Part shown: one piece after another, positions 14,340 to 21,871 of the stretch
How the letters are laid out: each line of letters begins with the position of its first letter
Numbering within the stretch: position 1 is the stretch's first letter
Origin: Bacteroidales bacterium
GTDB lineage: Bacteria > Bacteroidota > Bacteroidia > Bacteroidales > F082
Direction: 5' to 3'
Assembly (NCBI GenBank): GCA_017530365.1
Contig: JAFXMK010000028.1
Location: 1 to 57,291, forward strand
DNA length: 57,291 bases
The notes under the pieces: model-generated
What the model was told of the DNA's origin: nothing
The model's database searches: none
Seen by the model: only the letters and a program-made list of their open reading frames with translations
Position numbers and translations under genes: made by a program

Positions 14340-15358
14340 CAGCATTCGATTTTAAGGTCGCCGTCTTTGATCCAGCCGATTTTGCGCAGGATCATGCCGA
14401 AAAGCCATGATAACACAGCGGGAAGCACGAAGCAGATGAGCAGCATGCCAATCCACATGTTGGCGCCGCCGTCGGGCATGGCGGTGTAGATGCCGATGGG
14501 ACCAACAAGGCCGCAGGTGCCCATGCCGGAGCCGATGGGGATGTTTTCCAGATGGAACACGCAGGTGGCCAGCGGACCCGTGATGGCGGCGGCCAAGGTC
14601 GGTGGGATCCAGATGCGCGGGTTCTTCACGATGTTACCCATCTGCAGCATGGAGGTGCCCAAACCTTGTGCCAAAAGCCCGCCCCAGCGGTTCTCTCGGA
14701 AGCTCAGCACAGCGAAGCCGATCATCTGGGCACAGCAGCCTGCCGTGGCAGCGCCTCCCGCGATGCCGCCTAAGCCGATGGCAAGGCAGATGGCAGCGGA
14801 GCTGATGGGCAGGGTGAGTACGGCGCCGATGACGACCGAGACGACGATGCCCATCAGGAAGGGCTGCATCTGGGTGGTGTTTTCAATGAAGGTACCCAAG
14901 GCAGTCATCACCCTTCCGATGGCGGGACCGATGGCGAAAGCCACCAGCACGCCGCTGATGATGACCACGGCGGGCGTGACCAGGATGTCAACCTGAGTCT
15001 CTTTATACACCATCTTGCCTAACTCAATGGCGACCAACACAGCGACGTAGGCACCCATCGGGCCGCCCAATTCGTTGCCGGCGATGCCCACGGCGATGGC
15101 GCTGAATAGCACCAAGCCTTCGCAGCGGAGCTTGTAAGCGATGGCGACCGCAATGGCAGCTCCCGTGGCGGCCTTGGCATATTTGGCGATGGTCACGAAA
15201 GCGTCCCAACCTGTCTTGTCACCCAAAGTTTGGAAGATGGTGCCGATGAGCAACGAGGCAAACAAACCCAAGGCCATGGCGCCCAAGGCATCCACGAAAT
15301 AAGCCCTCCAGGTCAAATCGACCTTCTTCCGCTCACAAAATGCTTTGAATTTTCCCAT
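14339..15358 (-). CDS. PfoR-like / PTS EIIC-type membrane protein
   Basis: This is a 339-residue, strongly hydrophobic protein with about eight to ten membrane helices and many Gly/Ala-rich segments (MALGLFASLLIG, GAAIAVAIAYKL, GGIAGGAATAGC). It resembles the PTS_EIIC_2/PfoR family, which is annotated as sugar-transporter IIC but occurs without EIIA/EIIB partners. None are present here either, so phosphotransfer is unlikely to be its job in this setting. The start MGKFKAFCERKK gives a short positive N-terminus. Its stop overlaps the recX start by one base. Substrate is unknown. Confidence 0.75.
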   Translation of the reverse strand: MGKFKAFCERKKVDLTWRAYFVDALGAMALGLFASLLIGTIFQTLGDKTGWDAFVTIAKYAKAATGAAIAVAIAYKLRCEGLVLFSAIAVGIAGNELGGPMGAYVAVLVAIELGKMVYKETQVDILVTPAVVIISGVLVAFAIGPAIGRVMTALGTFIENTTQMQPFLMGIVVSVVIGAVLTLPISSAAICLAIGLGGIAGGAATAGCCAQMIGFAVLSFRENRWGGLLAQGLGTSMLQMGNIVKNPRIWIPPTLAAAITGPLATCVFHLENIPIGSGMGTCGLVGPIGIYTAMPDGGANMWIGMLLICFVLPAVLSWLFGMILRKIGWIKDGDLKIEC

Positions 15359-15376
15359 TATCCGTCTTCTGTTTCC

Positions 15377-15475
15377 CCAGGGTAGTTCTCACTTCGTTCG
15401 CCCAACCCTGGGCTACCGAGCTGTAACCCCTACGGGGTGTTTACTCCTAACTCCTCACTCCTAACTCCTCTCTTA
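15377..15475. repeat. Intergenic palindrome and TTAGGAGT-type repeat block
   Basis: Two elements are joined. First, CCAGGGT (15377-15383) pairs with ACCCTGG (15405-15411) around TTCGTTCG-like sequence. Second, CTGTAACCCCTACGGGGTG followed by ACTCCTAACTCCT units (15421-15475) is the reverse complement of the linker between fabH and fabF (7650-7705). It fills the 117-nt gap between the nicotinamidase stop and the PfoR-like start. Confidence 0.8.
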
Positions 15476-16177
15476 TCAGAAGGAAATCCCTTCGATGCCG
15501 TTTTCCTTCATCAGGTCGGCGAGTTTGGTGTCGTTGTCATCGACAGCGGAGAGGCAGTTGGTGACAATGCGAATCTGCTTGGCAGGATAAATGGCCATCA
15601 GGTCCTTGGTGGTCTCATACACGCAATAGTCGGTGGCGATACCGCAGATGTCGATGCCGTCGAATTTCTCAAACTCGGTAATGGTTTTGGTCAGCTTTTC
15701 ACCGCTTTTAGCGTTTTGGAAAATGCTGAATTCTTCCTTGTCGGCGAGATCGCCCTTGGTCATGTAGTGGTAATTTTCGAAGCCACTGTCTTCCAAAGCT
15801 TTCTGCAAAATGGGATACACATCCATGCCTTCTGTGCCTTGTACGCAGTGGGGAGGAAATACACCACCTTGCTCAACAAACGAGCAGTGATTGGCGGGGT
15901 GTGCATCTTGGGTAATGATGACCCAAGAGTATTTGTCCAATACGCCGTTGTCGATGGCCTGGGCAAGACGCTCCATGGCTTCTGGACCCTTGGCTGTGGC
16001 AAGACTGCCTGTGGTGAAGTCGATCTGAGGATCGACGATGATAAGCATCCGGTTTTCTTTCACTTCTTCTTTGGGTTGTGCGTTTTTAACGTTTTTCTTG
16101 GTTGGATCATTGTTTTGGCAGCCGCTGACAATCAAAGCTGCGAAGAGCAACATGGCTCCGATGAGTTGTTTTTTCAT
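15476..16177 (-). CDS. Nicotinamidase/isochorismatase-family hydrolase with lipoprotein signal
   Basis: This 233-residue protein has a lipobox (LIVSGC, Cys20) before a complete nicotinamidase domain (about 43-233). Visible PncA features are IIVDPQIDF (Asp49), the metal-binding DAHPANH (Asp91, His93, His97), Lys141 in TKGDLAD and the nucleophile Cys185 in GIATDYCVYET. The family converts nicotinamide to nicotinate for NAD salvage, normally in the cytoplasm. The signal peptide implies a periplasmic or surface lipoprotein instead. It has its own TAACTTTG box and lies 34 nt downstream of the YgiQ-type gene. Confidence 0.85.
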   Translation of the reverse strand: MKKQLIGAMLLFAALIVSGCQNNDPTKKNVKNAQPKEEVKENRMLIIVDPQIDFTTGSLATAKGPEAMERLAQAIDNGVLDKYSWVIITQDAHPANHCSFVEQGGVFPPHCVQGTEGMDVYPILQKALEDSGFENYHYMTKGDLADKEEFSIFQNAKSGEKLTKTITEFEKFDGIDICGIATDYCVYETTKDLMAIYPAKQIRIVTNCLSAVDDNDTKLADLMKENGIEGISF

Positions 16178-16206
16178 GATTATATTGGTCTTTTTGAAAT
16201 TTGCGG

Positions 16207-16214
16207 CAAAGTTA
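16207..16214 (-). promoter_or_regulatory. -7 box (TAACTTTG on minus strand) for the nicotinamidase gene
   Basis: CAAAGTTA on the plus strand matches TAnnTTTG on the minus strand, 29 nt before the nicotinamidase start, and it overlaps the stop of the upstream gene. Confidence 0.4.
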
Positions 16215-18029
16215 ATACAATTTTTTGATCCACTCGGGATGTCCCAACTTTTTCAACATGGATTTTACCCACTCGCGGTTCTCGGGTTTGTACCAGAAAA
16301 AGAACCGCTGCTGGGCAAGTTTGTCTTCTTTGCTTTTTGCAACGAAAACTGGCTCCAAGGTATAGGGATTGTAACCTGAATAATAGATCTCAGTGGACAA
16401 TGTCATCGGGGTGGGAGTGAAGTCTTGCACTTGCTCGAGATGATAGCCCAAGGATTTGGTCTTGACCGCCAGATCAGCCATGTCTTCCAAATAACAATCG
16501 GGATGGGAGGAGATGAAATAGGGGATGAGCTGCTGGTTGAGATGCTCTTTTTCATTCAGGTAGTCAAACTTTTTCTTCAGCTTCACAAACATTTCAAACT
16601 TGGGCTTTCTCATTAGCTTCAGCACCGCATCGCTAGTGTGCTCAGGCGCCACCTTCAAGCGTCCGCTGACATGTCGGGTCACTAGCTGCCGGAAGTATTC
16701 ATCGTAACCCATGGCCTTGTTTTCCTCTGGCTTGCAGTCGTGCAGAAAAAGGTCGTATCGGATACCCGAGCCGACAGTGGCTTTTTTGACTTTCGGATGC
16801 TTGTCGACTTCTTGATAAATCTCAATCAGCGGATGATGGTCCGTGTTGAGGTTTTTGCAGACCGAAGGTTGAAGACAGGTTGGGCGGACGCATTTCTCAC
16901 AAAGCTTTTCGTCCCTGCCTTTCATACGATACATATTGGCCGAGGGACCGCCCAAATCGCTGATGTAGCCTTTGAAATCTTCCATCTGTGTCACCTTCTC
17001 CACCTCGCGCATGATGGACTCCTTGCTCCGTGATGCCACAAACTTGCCTTGGTGGGCCGAGATGGTGCAGAAAGCGCAGCCTCCGAAGCAGCCCCGATGC
17101 AGGTTGATGCTGTGCTTGATCATCTCGTAGGCAGGGATAGCGCCGCGCTTGGCGTATTTCGGATGTGGCAGCCTGGTATAGGGTAAACCGAAAGAGGCAT
17201 CGATCTGTTCGGTGGTAAAAGTGGGCAGGGGAGGATTGATGATTACCCGTTGATTGCCAACGTCTTGCACCAGTCGAGCGGCATGCTTTTTATTTGATTC
17301 TTCCTCAATATGCTTGAAGTTGGAGGCGTAGCGTTTCTTGTCCTTCAGGCAGATCTCGTGGGAAACGAGCTCGATGGTCTCGCCTTCGAAAGCGGGGAGT
17401 GGCTTGCTTTTTTCTTGCAGGAAAAAGGTCTGCTGGATGTCGCTGAGTTCGTTGACTTTTCTGCCTTGTTGAAGGGCTTTGGCGATCTCCACCATGGTGT
17501 ATTCCCCCATGCCATAGACACCGATATCGGCTTTGGAATCAACCAAGATGCTGGGTTTCAGGCAGTCATCCCAATAGTCATAGTGGGTTACCCTTCGCAA
17601 GGAGGCCTCAATGCCGCCGATCACTACGGGTACATCGGGGTAGAGTTTTTTGAGGATGTTGCTATAGACCACGCTGGCCCGGTCGGGACGGAATCCGGCC
17701 TCGCCGCCTGGGGTATAGGCGTCGTTGCTTCTAAGTCGTTTGTTGGCAGTGTAATGGTTTACCATCGAGTCCATGCAGCCAGCCGACACGCCAAAATACA
17801 AACGGGGTTTTCCGAACTTCTTGAAGTCGCGAAGGTCGTCTCTCCAGTTTGGCTGGGGAATGAGTGCCACCCTGAACCCCTCATGTTCCAACATTCTTCC
17901 GATGACTGCCGCTCCGAAAGCCGGATGATCGACGTAGGCGTCGCCCGTAATGAACACAACATCCACCTCGTCCCACCCGCGCAGGTCGGTTTCTTTCTTG
18001 GTGATCGGTAGCCAGTCGAGGAGGGTCAT
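16212..18029 (-). CDS. YgiQ-family radical SAM protein
   Basis: At 605 residues it has the usual size of the family. The N-terminal cobalamin-type Rossmann region (about 1-190; DVVFITGDAYVDHPAFGAAVIGR) is followed by the radical SAM core with CxxxCxxC in HRGCFGGCAFCTI (about residue 315) and a later Cys cluster (LCEKCVRPTCLQPSVC). The family is uncharacterised biochemically. An [4Fe-4S] cluster and SAM cleavage are expected. Its ATG overlaps the TGA of the ADH-ALDH gene by four bases (ATGA), so the two are translationally coupled. The last residues end at the promoter of the nicotinamidase gene. Confidence 0.9.
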   Translation of the reverse strand: MTLLDWLPITKKETDLRGWDEVDVVFITGDAYVDHPAFGAAVIGRMLEHEGFRVALIPQPNWRDDLRDFKKFGKPRLYFGVSAGCMDSMVNHYTANKRLRSNDAYTPGGEAGFRPDRASVVYSNILKKLYPDVPVVIGGIEASLRRVTHYDYWDDCLKPSILVDSKADIGVYGMGEYTMVEIAKALQQGRKVNELSDIQQTFFLQEKSKPLPAFEGETIELVSHEICLKDKKRYASNFKHIEEESNKKHAARLVQDVGNQRVIINPPLPTFTTEQIDASFGLPYTRLPHPKYAKRGAIPAYEMIKHSINLHRGCFGGCAFCTISAHQGKFVASRSKESIMREVEKVTQMEDFKGYISDLGGPSANMYRMKGRDEKLCEKCVRPTCLQPSVCKNLNTDHHPLIEIYQEVDKHPKVKKATVGSGIRYDLFLHDCKPEENKAMGYDEYFRQLVTRHVSGRLKVAPEHTSDAVLKLMRKPKFEMFVKLKKKFDYLNEKEHLNQQLIPYFISSHPDCYLEDMADLAVKTKSLGYHLEQVQDFTPTPMTLSTEIYYSGYNPYTLEPVFVAKSKEDKLAQQRFFFWYKPENREWVKSMLKKLGHPEWIKKLY

Positions 18030-20662
18030 CGCTCAAAAATTCTTAATAACTTCATTTTCCTTGCTCCAATCTCTCCGCCGTAAGGATGCTCCCTCAGCGG
18101 CAAGTTGAACTTTGTCTTGCCCTTAAGCACGGTCTGGGGATGGGTGAACTCCCTGAAGCCCCACTCACCATGATAAGTGCCCATGCCGGAATGGCCTGTG
18201 CCGTTGAAGGGAACACCCTTCACCATCATGTGGATGCACACCTCGTTGATGCAGCCGCCGCCAAATTGTTGGGTACGCATGACGCGGTTGGCCCATTTCA
18301 TGTCCTTGGTGAATAGGTACATCGCCAAGGGATGCTCGCGGTCGGCGATGGTCTCCATCAAGGCATCGACTTCGGCGTCCTTGAAGGGAACGATGGGTAG
18401 CAAGGGGCAGAACAACTCATGCTGTACGATATGCTCGTTGATATCCACAGGATAGATCATGGTAGGGGCATAGCGACGGGATTCTTTGTCACCAACACCA
18501 CCGAAGATGATGCGGTCGCGGTATTCATCAGCCAAGTTGGTGCATTTTTCGAAGGCACCTTCGGTGATGAGCTTGGGATATTCGGGGTTGCTCTCACCAT
18601 GTTCTCCGATTTGAGTCACAAAGGCTTTCTTCAATTCTTTCAAGAAAGGCTCCGCCACCTCTTCTGCCACAGCAATCTGGTTGATGTTGATGCAGATCTG
18701 TCCGGCATTGCAAAGCTTGAAGAAGGCGATCTTGCGGGCAGCGTCTTTCAAATCGGCATCCTTTCGCACGACGCACCAGTTGCCCGTCTCTCCACCGAGC
18801 TCCAAGGCCACAGGGGTGAGGTTCTTGGCGGCTTCGGCCAACACATGCTTGCCCACGGACGGTGAGCCGGTATAGAAGATCTTGTCAAAACGCTGGGCAA
18901 GGCACATATCGGCCACGTCGTGACCTCCGTCAATCAAAGTGACGTATTCGGGCGGAAACACCTCGGCAAAGAACTTCTTGAGTTTCGCGGTGCTTGCTGC
19001 CGACTTGGAGCTGGACTTGACGACCACGGTATTGCCTCCTGCCATGGCTGCGGCCACCACTCCGATGGTAAGCAGGATGGGGAAGTTGAAGGGGCTGATA
19101 ACCAGCGACACCCCGTAAGGCATCTTATACACCTTGGTGACCATGCTGGGGAAACACATGAAGCCGCTGAAATGCCGCTCTGGCCTTGCCCAGCGGCGTA
19201 ACCCACGGATCATCTCGTTGACTTCGACAATGATGGGACCGATGTCGCAAAGGTAGGCCTCAACCGCGCTGCGTCCCAAGTCTTCGGCTAGGGCGTCCTC
19301 AAATTCCTTTTCATGTTCGAGAACGGCTTTCTTTAGCTTTTTGAGCTGCTTGATTCTCCATTTTATCGGAAGGGTGGTGCCACTACGGAAGTATTTCCGT
19401 TGGTTTGCAACGATCTCTTTTATTTCTTTTTCCGTTCTCTGTTCTCCGTTTTCCGTTCCTGTTGGAGTAACTGTATCCAAAATCTGTTTGATGTCGTTGT
19501 TGTTAAGCGTGATGGGAGCGGAATAGTTGATGGAGTCCTTGGCAATCATGCGGGTCAGCTCTTGGTGATCGCAGGCCCTGACGGGAGAGACGAGCTGATC
19601 CATGCCGCATTGTCCCATCAGTTGGCGGATCGCTTGCAAGAATAGTTCGGCAGCCTTCTCGTCAGTGGCGTCTTTGCCCGCAATGTTGCAATATCTGGCA
19701 AGTATGGCATATTTCTCCATGCAGGCGTTTTTCTGGTATTCCAACACAGGAAGGAGCATCAGGGAAATGGCTTGGCCGTGGGGGACATGGTATTTGGCAC
19801 CGATGCTATGGGCGAAAGCGTGCACATAACCTGCCAGTTGGGTGTTGATGGCGTTGCCGCCGTACATGGCGGCGCGGCACATACCAAGACGTGCCTCGAT
19901 GTTTTCCGGCTCTTTCATCACAGTGGGGAGGTGCTGAAGAATTAACTTGACACCTTCCATGGAAAGTCTCATGTCTTCTTCGTCCACATCCACATCACTC
20001 ACCGCCCCTTCGATGCAATGGCTGAGGGCGTCCATGCCGCAGGCTGCCGTAACTTTTTGAGGCGCATGGACGGTGAGCTCGCTGTCGAGAACGACATGGG
20101 TTACGTCAAGACCTATCAACACAGTGGATCCCTTGGCTCCATGGTGGTTGGTGACCACGGCACCTACCGTTACTTCGGCTCCGGTGCCAGCAGTGGAGGG
20201 TACGGCAATGATGGGAAGGGTCTTGTCGGGAACGGGCAAAAACTTCAGCAGCAATGCCTTGATGCTGAGATGTGGCATCTTCACACCAGCGGCAATCATT
20301 TTGCAAATGTCCATCACCGATCCGCCTCCTAAAGCGATCAAACACTCGGCTTGATGCTCCAAAGCCATCTTGCGACCAGCTTCGATAAGGGCAATGTTGG
20401 GCTCGGAATTGATGTCGTTGAATACGGAATAGCTCACGCCTGACTCGGTCAACGATTGGGTGATGGCTTGTTCGTAGCCTAATCCGCTCAAGGTCTTGTC
20501 GGTCACCAACAGCACTTGCTTGTAGCCGCATTGGCGGCAAATCTCACCGATTTGCTTTCGCGATGCATGTCCTTCCACTATTTCAGGTTGAGGAATGGGA
20601 ATATGGTGGATCACTTTACCCGGTAAGCGGTGGATTTGTTCTCTGATAATATAGGTGTCCAT
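18026..20662 (-). CDS. Bifunctional iron alcohol dehydrogenase-aldehyde dehydrogenase fusion (reverse AdhE order)
   Basis: The 878-residue chain has two domains. Residues about 20-396 form an iron-type alcohol dehydrogenase: the GGGS nucleotide motif at 112-115 and metal ligands Asp211, His215, His281 and His295. Residues about 414-878 form an aldehyde dehydrogenase: the cofactor segment ISPFNFP, Glu621 in LELGGE and the catalytic Cys657 in NAGQIC. In AdhE the aldehyde domain comes first, so the order here is reversed. The linker (about 399-412, TPTGTENGEQRTEK) is encoded by ACGGAAAACGGAGAACAGAG-type repeats at 19427-19465. These look like the intergenic linkers elsewhere in the window. The enzyme probably interconverts an alcohol, its aldehyde and the acid. 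Substrate is unknown. It is coupled to the YgiQ-type gene. Confidence 0.85.
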   Translation of the reverse strand: MDTYIIREQIHRLPGKVIHHIPIPQPEIVEGHASRKQIGEICRQCGYKQVLLVTDKTLSGLGYEQAITQSLTESGVSYSVFNDINSEPNIALIEAGRKMALEHQAECLIALGGGSVMDICKMIAAGVKMPHLSIKALLLKFLPVPDKTLPIIAVPSTAGTGAEVTVGAVVTNHHGAKGSTVLIGLDVTHVVLDSELTVHAPQKVTAACGMDALSHCIEGAVSDVDVDEEDMRLSMEGVKLILQHLPTVMKEPENIEARLGMCRAAMYGGNAINTQLAGYVHAFAHSIGAKYHVPHGQAISLMLLPVLEYQKNACMEKYAILARYCNIAGKDATDEKAAELFLQAIRQLMGQCGMDQLVSPVRACDHQELTRMIAKDSINYSAPITLNNNDIKQILDTVTPTGTENGEQRTEKEIKEIVANQRKYFRSGTTLPIKWRIKQLKKLKKAVLEHEKEFEDALAEDLGRSAVEAYLCDIGPIIVEVNEMIRGLRRWARPERHFSGFMCFPSMVTKVYKMPYGVSLVISPFNFPILLTIGVVAAAMAGGNTVVVKSSSKSAASTAKLKKFFAEVFPPEYVTLIDGGHDVADMCLAQRFDKIFYTGSPSVGKHVLAEAAKNLTPVALELGGETGNWCVVRKDADLKDAARKIAFFKLCNAGQICININQIAVAEEVAEPFLKELKKAFVTQIGEHGESNPEYPKLITEGAFEKCTNLADEYRDRIIFGGVGDKESRRYAPTMIYPVDINEHIVQHELFCPLLPIVPFKDAEVDALMETIADREHPLAMYLFTKDMKWANRVMRTQQFGGGCINEVCIHMMVKGVPFNGTGHSGMGTYHGEWGFREFTHPQTVLKGKTKFNLPLREHPYGGEIGARKMKLLRIFER
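19427..19465. repeat. Repeat-derived linker between the ADH and ALDH domains
   Basis: The plus-strand sequence TTTTTCCGTTCTCTGTTCTC followed by CGTTTTCCGTTCC consists of CCGTT(CT)C units. It sits between two complete enzyme domains inside one frame and encodes a hydrophilic linker. Its length (39 nt) and style match the inter-gene linkers. Confidence 0.7.
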
Positions 20663-20682
20663 GCTTCCTCCTTATTTTCTCG

Positions 20683-20690
20683 CAAAGGTA
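20683..20690 (-). promoter_or_regulatory. -7 box (TACCTTTG on minus strand) for the ADH-ALDH gene
   Basis: CAAAGGTA on the plus strand is TACCTTTG on the minus strand, 20 nt before the start codon at 20662. Confidence 0.4.
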
Positions 20691-20811
20691 AATAGTTTTT
20701 GTTTAAAACTATTTCTCCAGTTTCCTTTTTTATCTCAAAAAAGATTCCGACCTTTGCCGCCGCAAAAACGAGCGTTATTCTGTTTATTAAAAATTTATAA
20801 ATCAATCATTT

Positions 20812-21804
20812 ATGAGTAAGGTAAATGATATCTTGAAAGAAATCAGCCAGGCTTTGGTCAGCAAGAAGTTTTGGATTGAGCTGATTATCATGACATTGGG
20901 TATGGTGATGACCGCCATCTGTGTCTATTATTTCCTGGTCCCCAGCAAACTGATCGTAGGCTCCATCTCGGGTCTCTCCATTGTGTTGACTAACATTTTC
21001 CAAAGTATGGGCATCAACATCAGCCTGTCGATGATGATTACCGTAATCAACGCCATCCTGCTGATTTTGGCTTACCTCCTCATCGGCAAGGAATTTGGTC
21101 TGAAAACGGTCTATTGTGCCTTGATCCTCGGTCCCCTGACCAAGGTGTGCGAATGGGTGTATCCTTGGGAGAACCTGGCTACCCCGAACGATTACTTGAT
21201 CAACATGGGCGTCGATGCCAGCTCTGCCTTTTCGGTGATGGGCAACCCTTGGTTCGACCTGCTCTGCTGCGTTGTCATTCTCAGTGCAGCCCAAACGCTG
21301 ATGTTCTCCATCAACGCTTCAACGGGTGGTCTTGACATCCTTGCCAAGATCGTCAACAAGTATCTACATTTCGACATGGGTAAGTCGGTGAGCGTGGCGG
21401 GTGCCATCATCTGCCTCACCGCTTTTGCCATCAACCCATTCCAGATGGTCATCATCGGCCTCATTGCCACATGGATCAATGGTATGGTGGTGAATATGTT
21501 TACGGCTAACCTTAACCAACGCAAGCGCGTTTGCATTGTTTCGAAGGACTACGACCGCATCCGCCGTTTCATCATCGACGACCTGGATCGTGGTTGCACA
21601 CTCTATGAGGTCATCGGTGGATACACCAATGAAAAGTCGATCGAGCTTGAAGCACTGCTCACCAATGACGAGTTTTCATCGTTGATGGCTTATCTCGACA
21701 AAAACGAGATCAAGGCATTTACGACAGCTGGCAACGTCAGTGAGGTGTATGGCTTGTGGGCAAAGGATCGTCGGAGAACTAGAAAACACGCTGAAAAGCG
21801 CTAA
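20812..21804 (+). CDS. YitT-family membrane protein (DUF2179 C-terminus)
   Basis: This 330-residue protein has about five to six membrane helices (first: IELIIMTLGMVMTAICVYYF) with the YitT-type GSISGLSIVLTNIF segment, followed by a cytoplasmic DUF2179 domain (about 240-315; RVCIVSKDYDRIRRFIIDDL and YEVIGGYTNEKSIELEALL). The family is of unknown function. A transport role is often supposed. It is divergent from the ADH-ALDH gene, and the carboxyltransferase gene follows after 67 nt with its own TATCTTTG box. Confidence 0.85.
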   Translation: MSKVNDILKEISQALVSKKFWIELIIMTLGMVMTAICVYYFLVPSKLIVGSISGLSIVLTNIFQSMGINISLSMMITVINAILLILAYLLIGKEFGLKTVYCALILGPLTKVCEWVYPWENLATPNDYLINMGVDASSAFSVMGNPWFDLLCCVVILSAAQTLMFSINASTGGLDILAKIVNKYLHFDMGKSVSVAGAIICLTAFAINPFQMVIIGLIATWINGMVVNMFTANLNQRKRVCIVSKDYDRIRRFIIDDLDRGCTLYEVIGGYTNEKSIELEALLTNDEFSSLMAYLDKNEIKAFTTAGNVSEVYGLWAKDRRRTRKHAEKR

Positions 21805-21843
21805 TTGTTGAAAAGTTTTATTTAGTAAAATGAAATAGTTTGT

Positions 21844-21851
21844 TATCTTTG
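21844..21851 (+). promoter_or_regulatory. -7 box (TATCTTTG) for the carboxyltransferase gene
   Basis: TATCTTTG ends 20 nt before the ATG at 21872. A -33 TTG is not at the standard distance. Confidence 0.4.
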
Positions 21852-21871
21852 CAAATAGTCAGGTATAGTTT

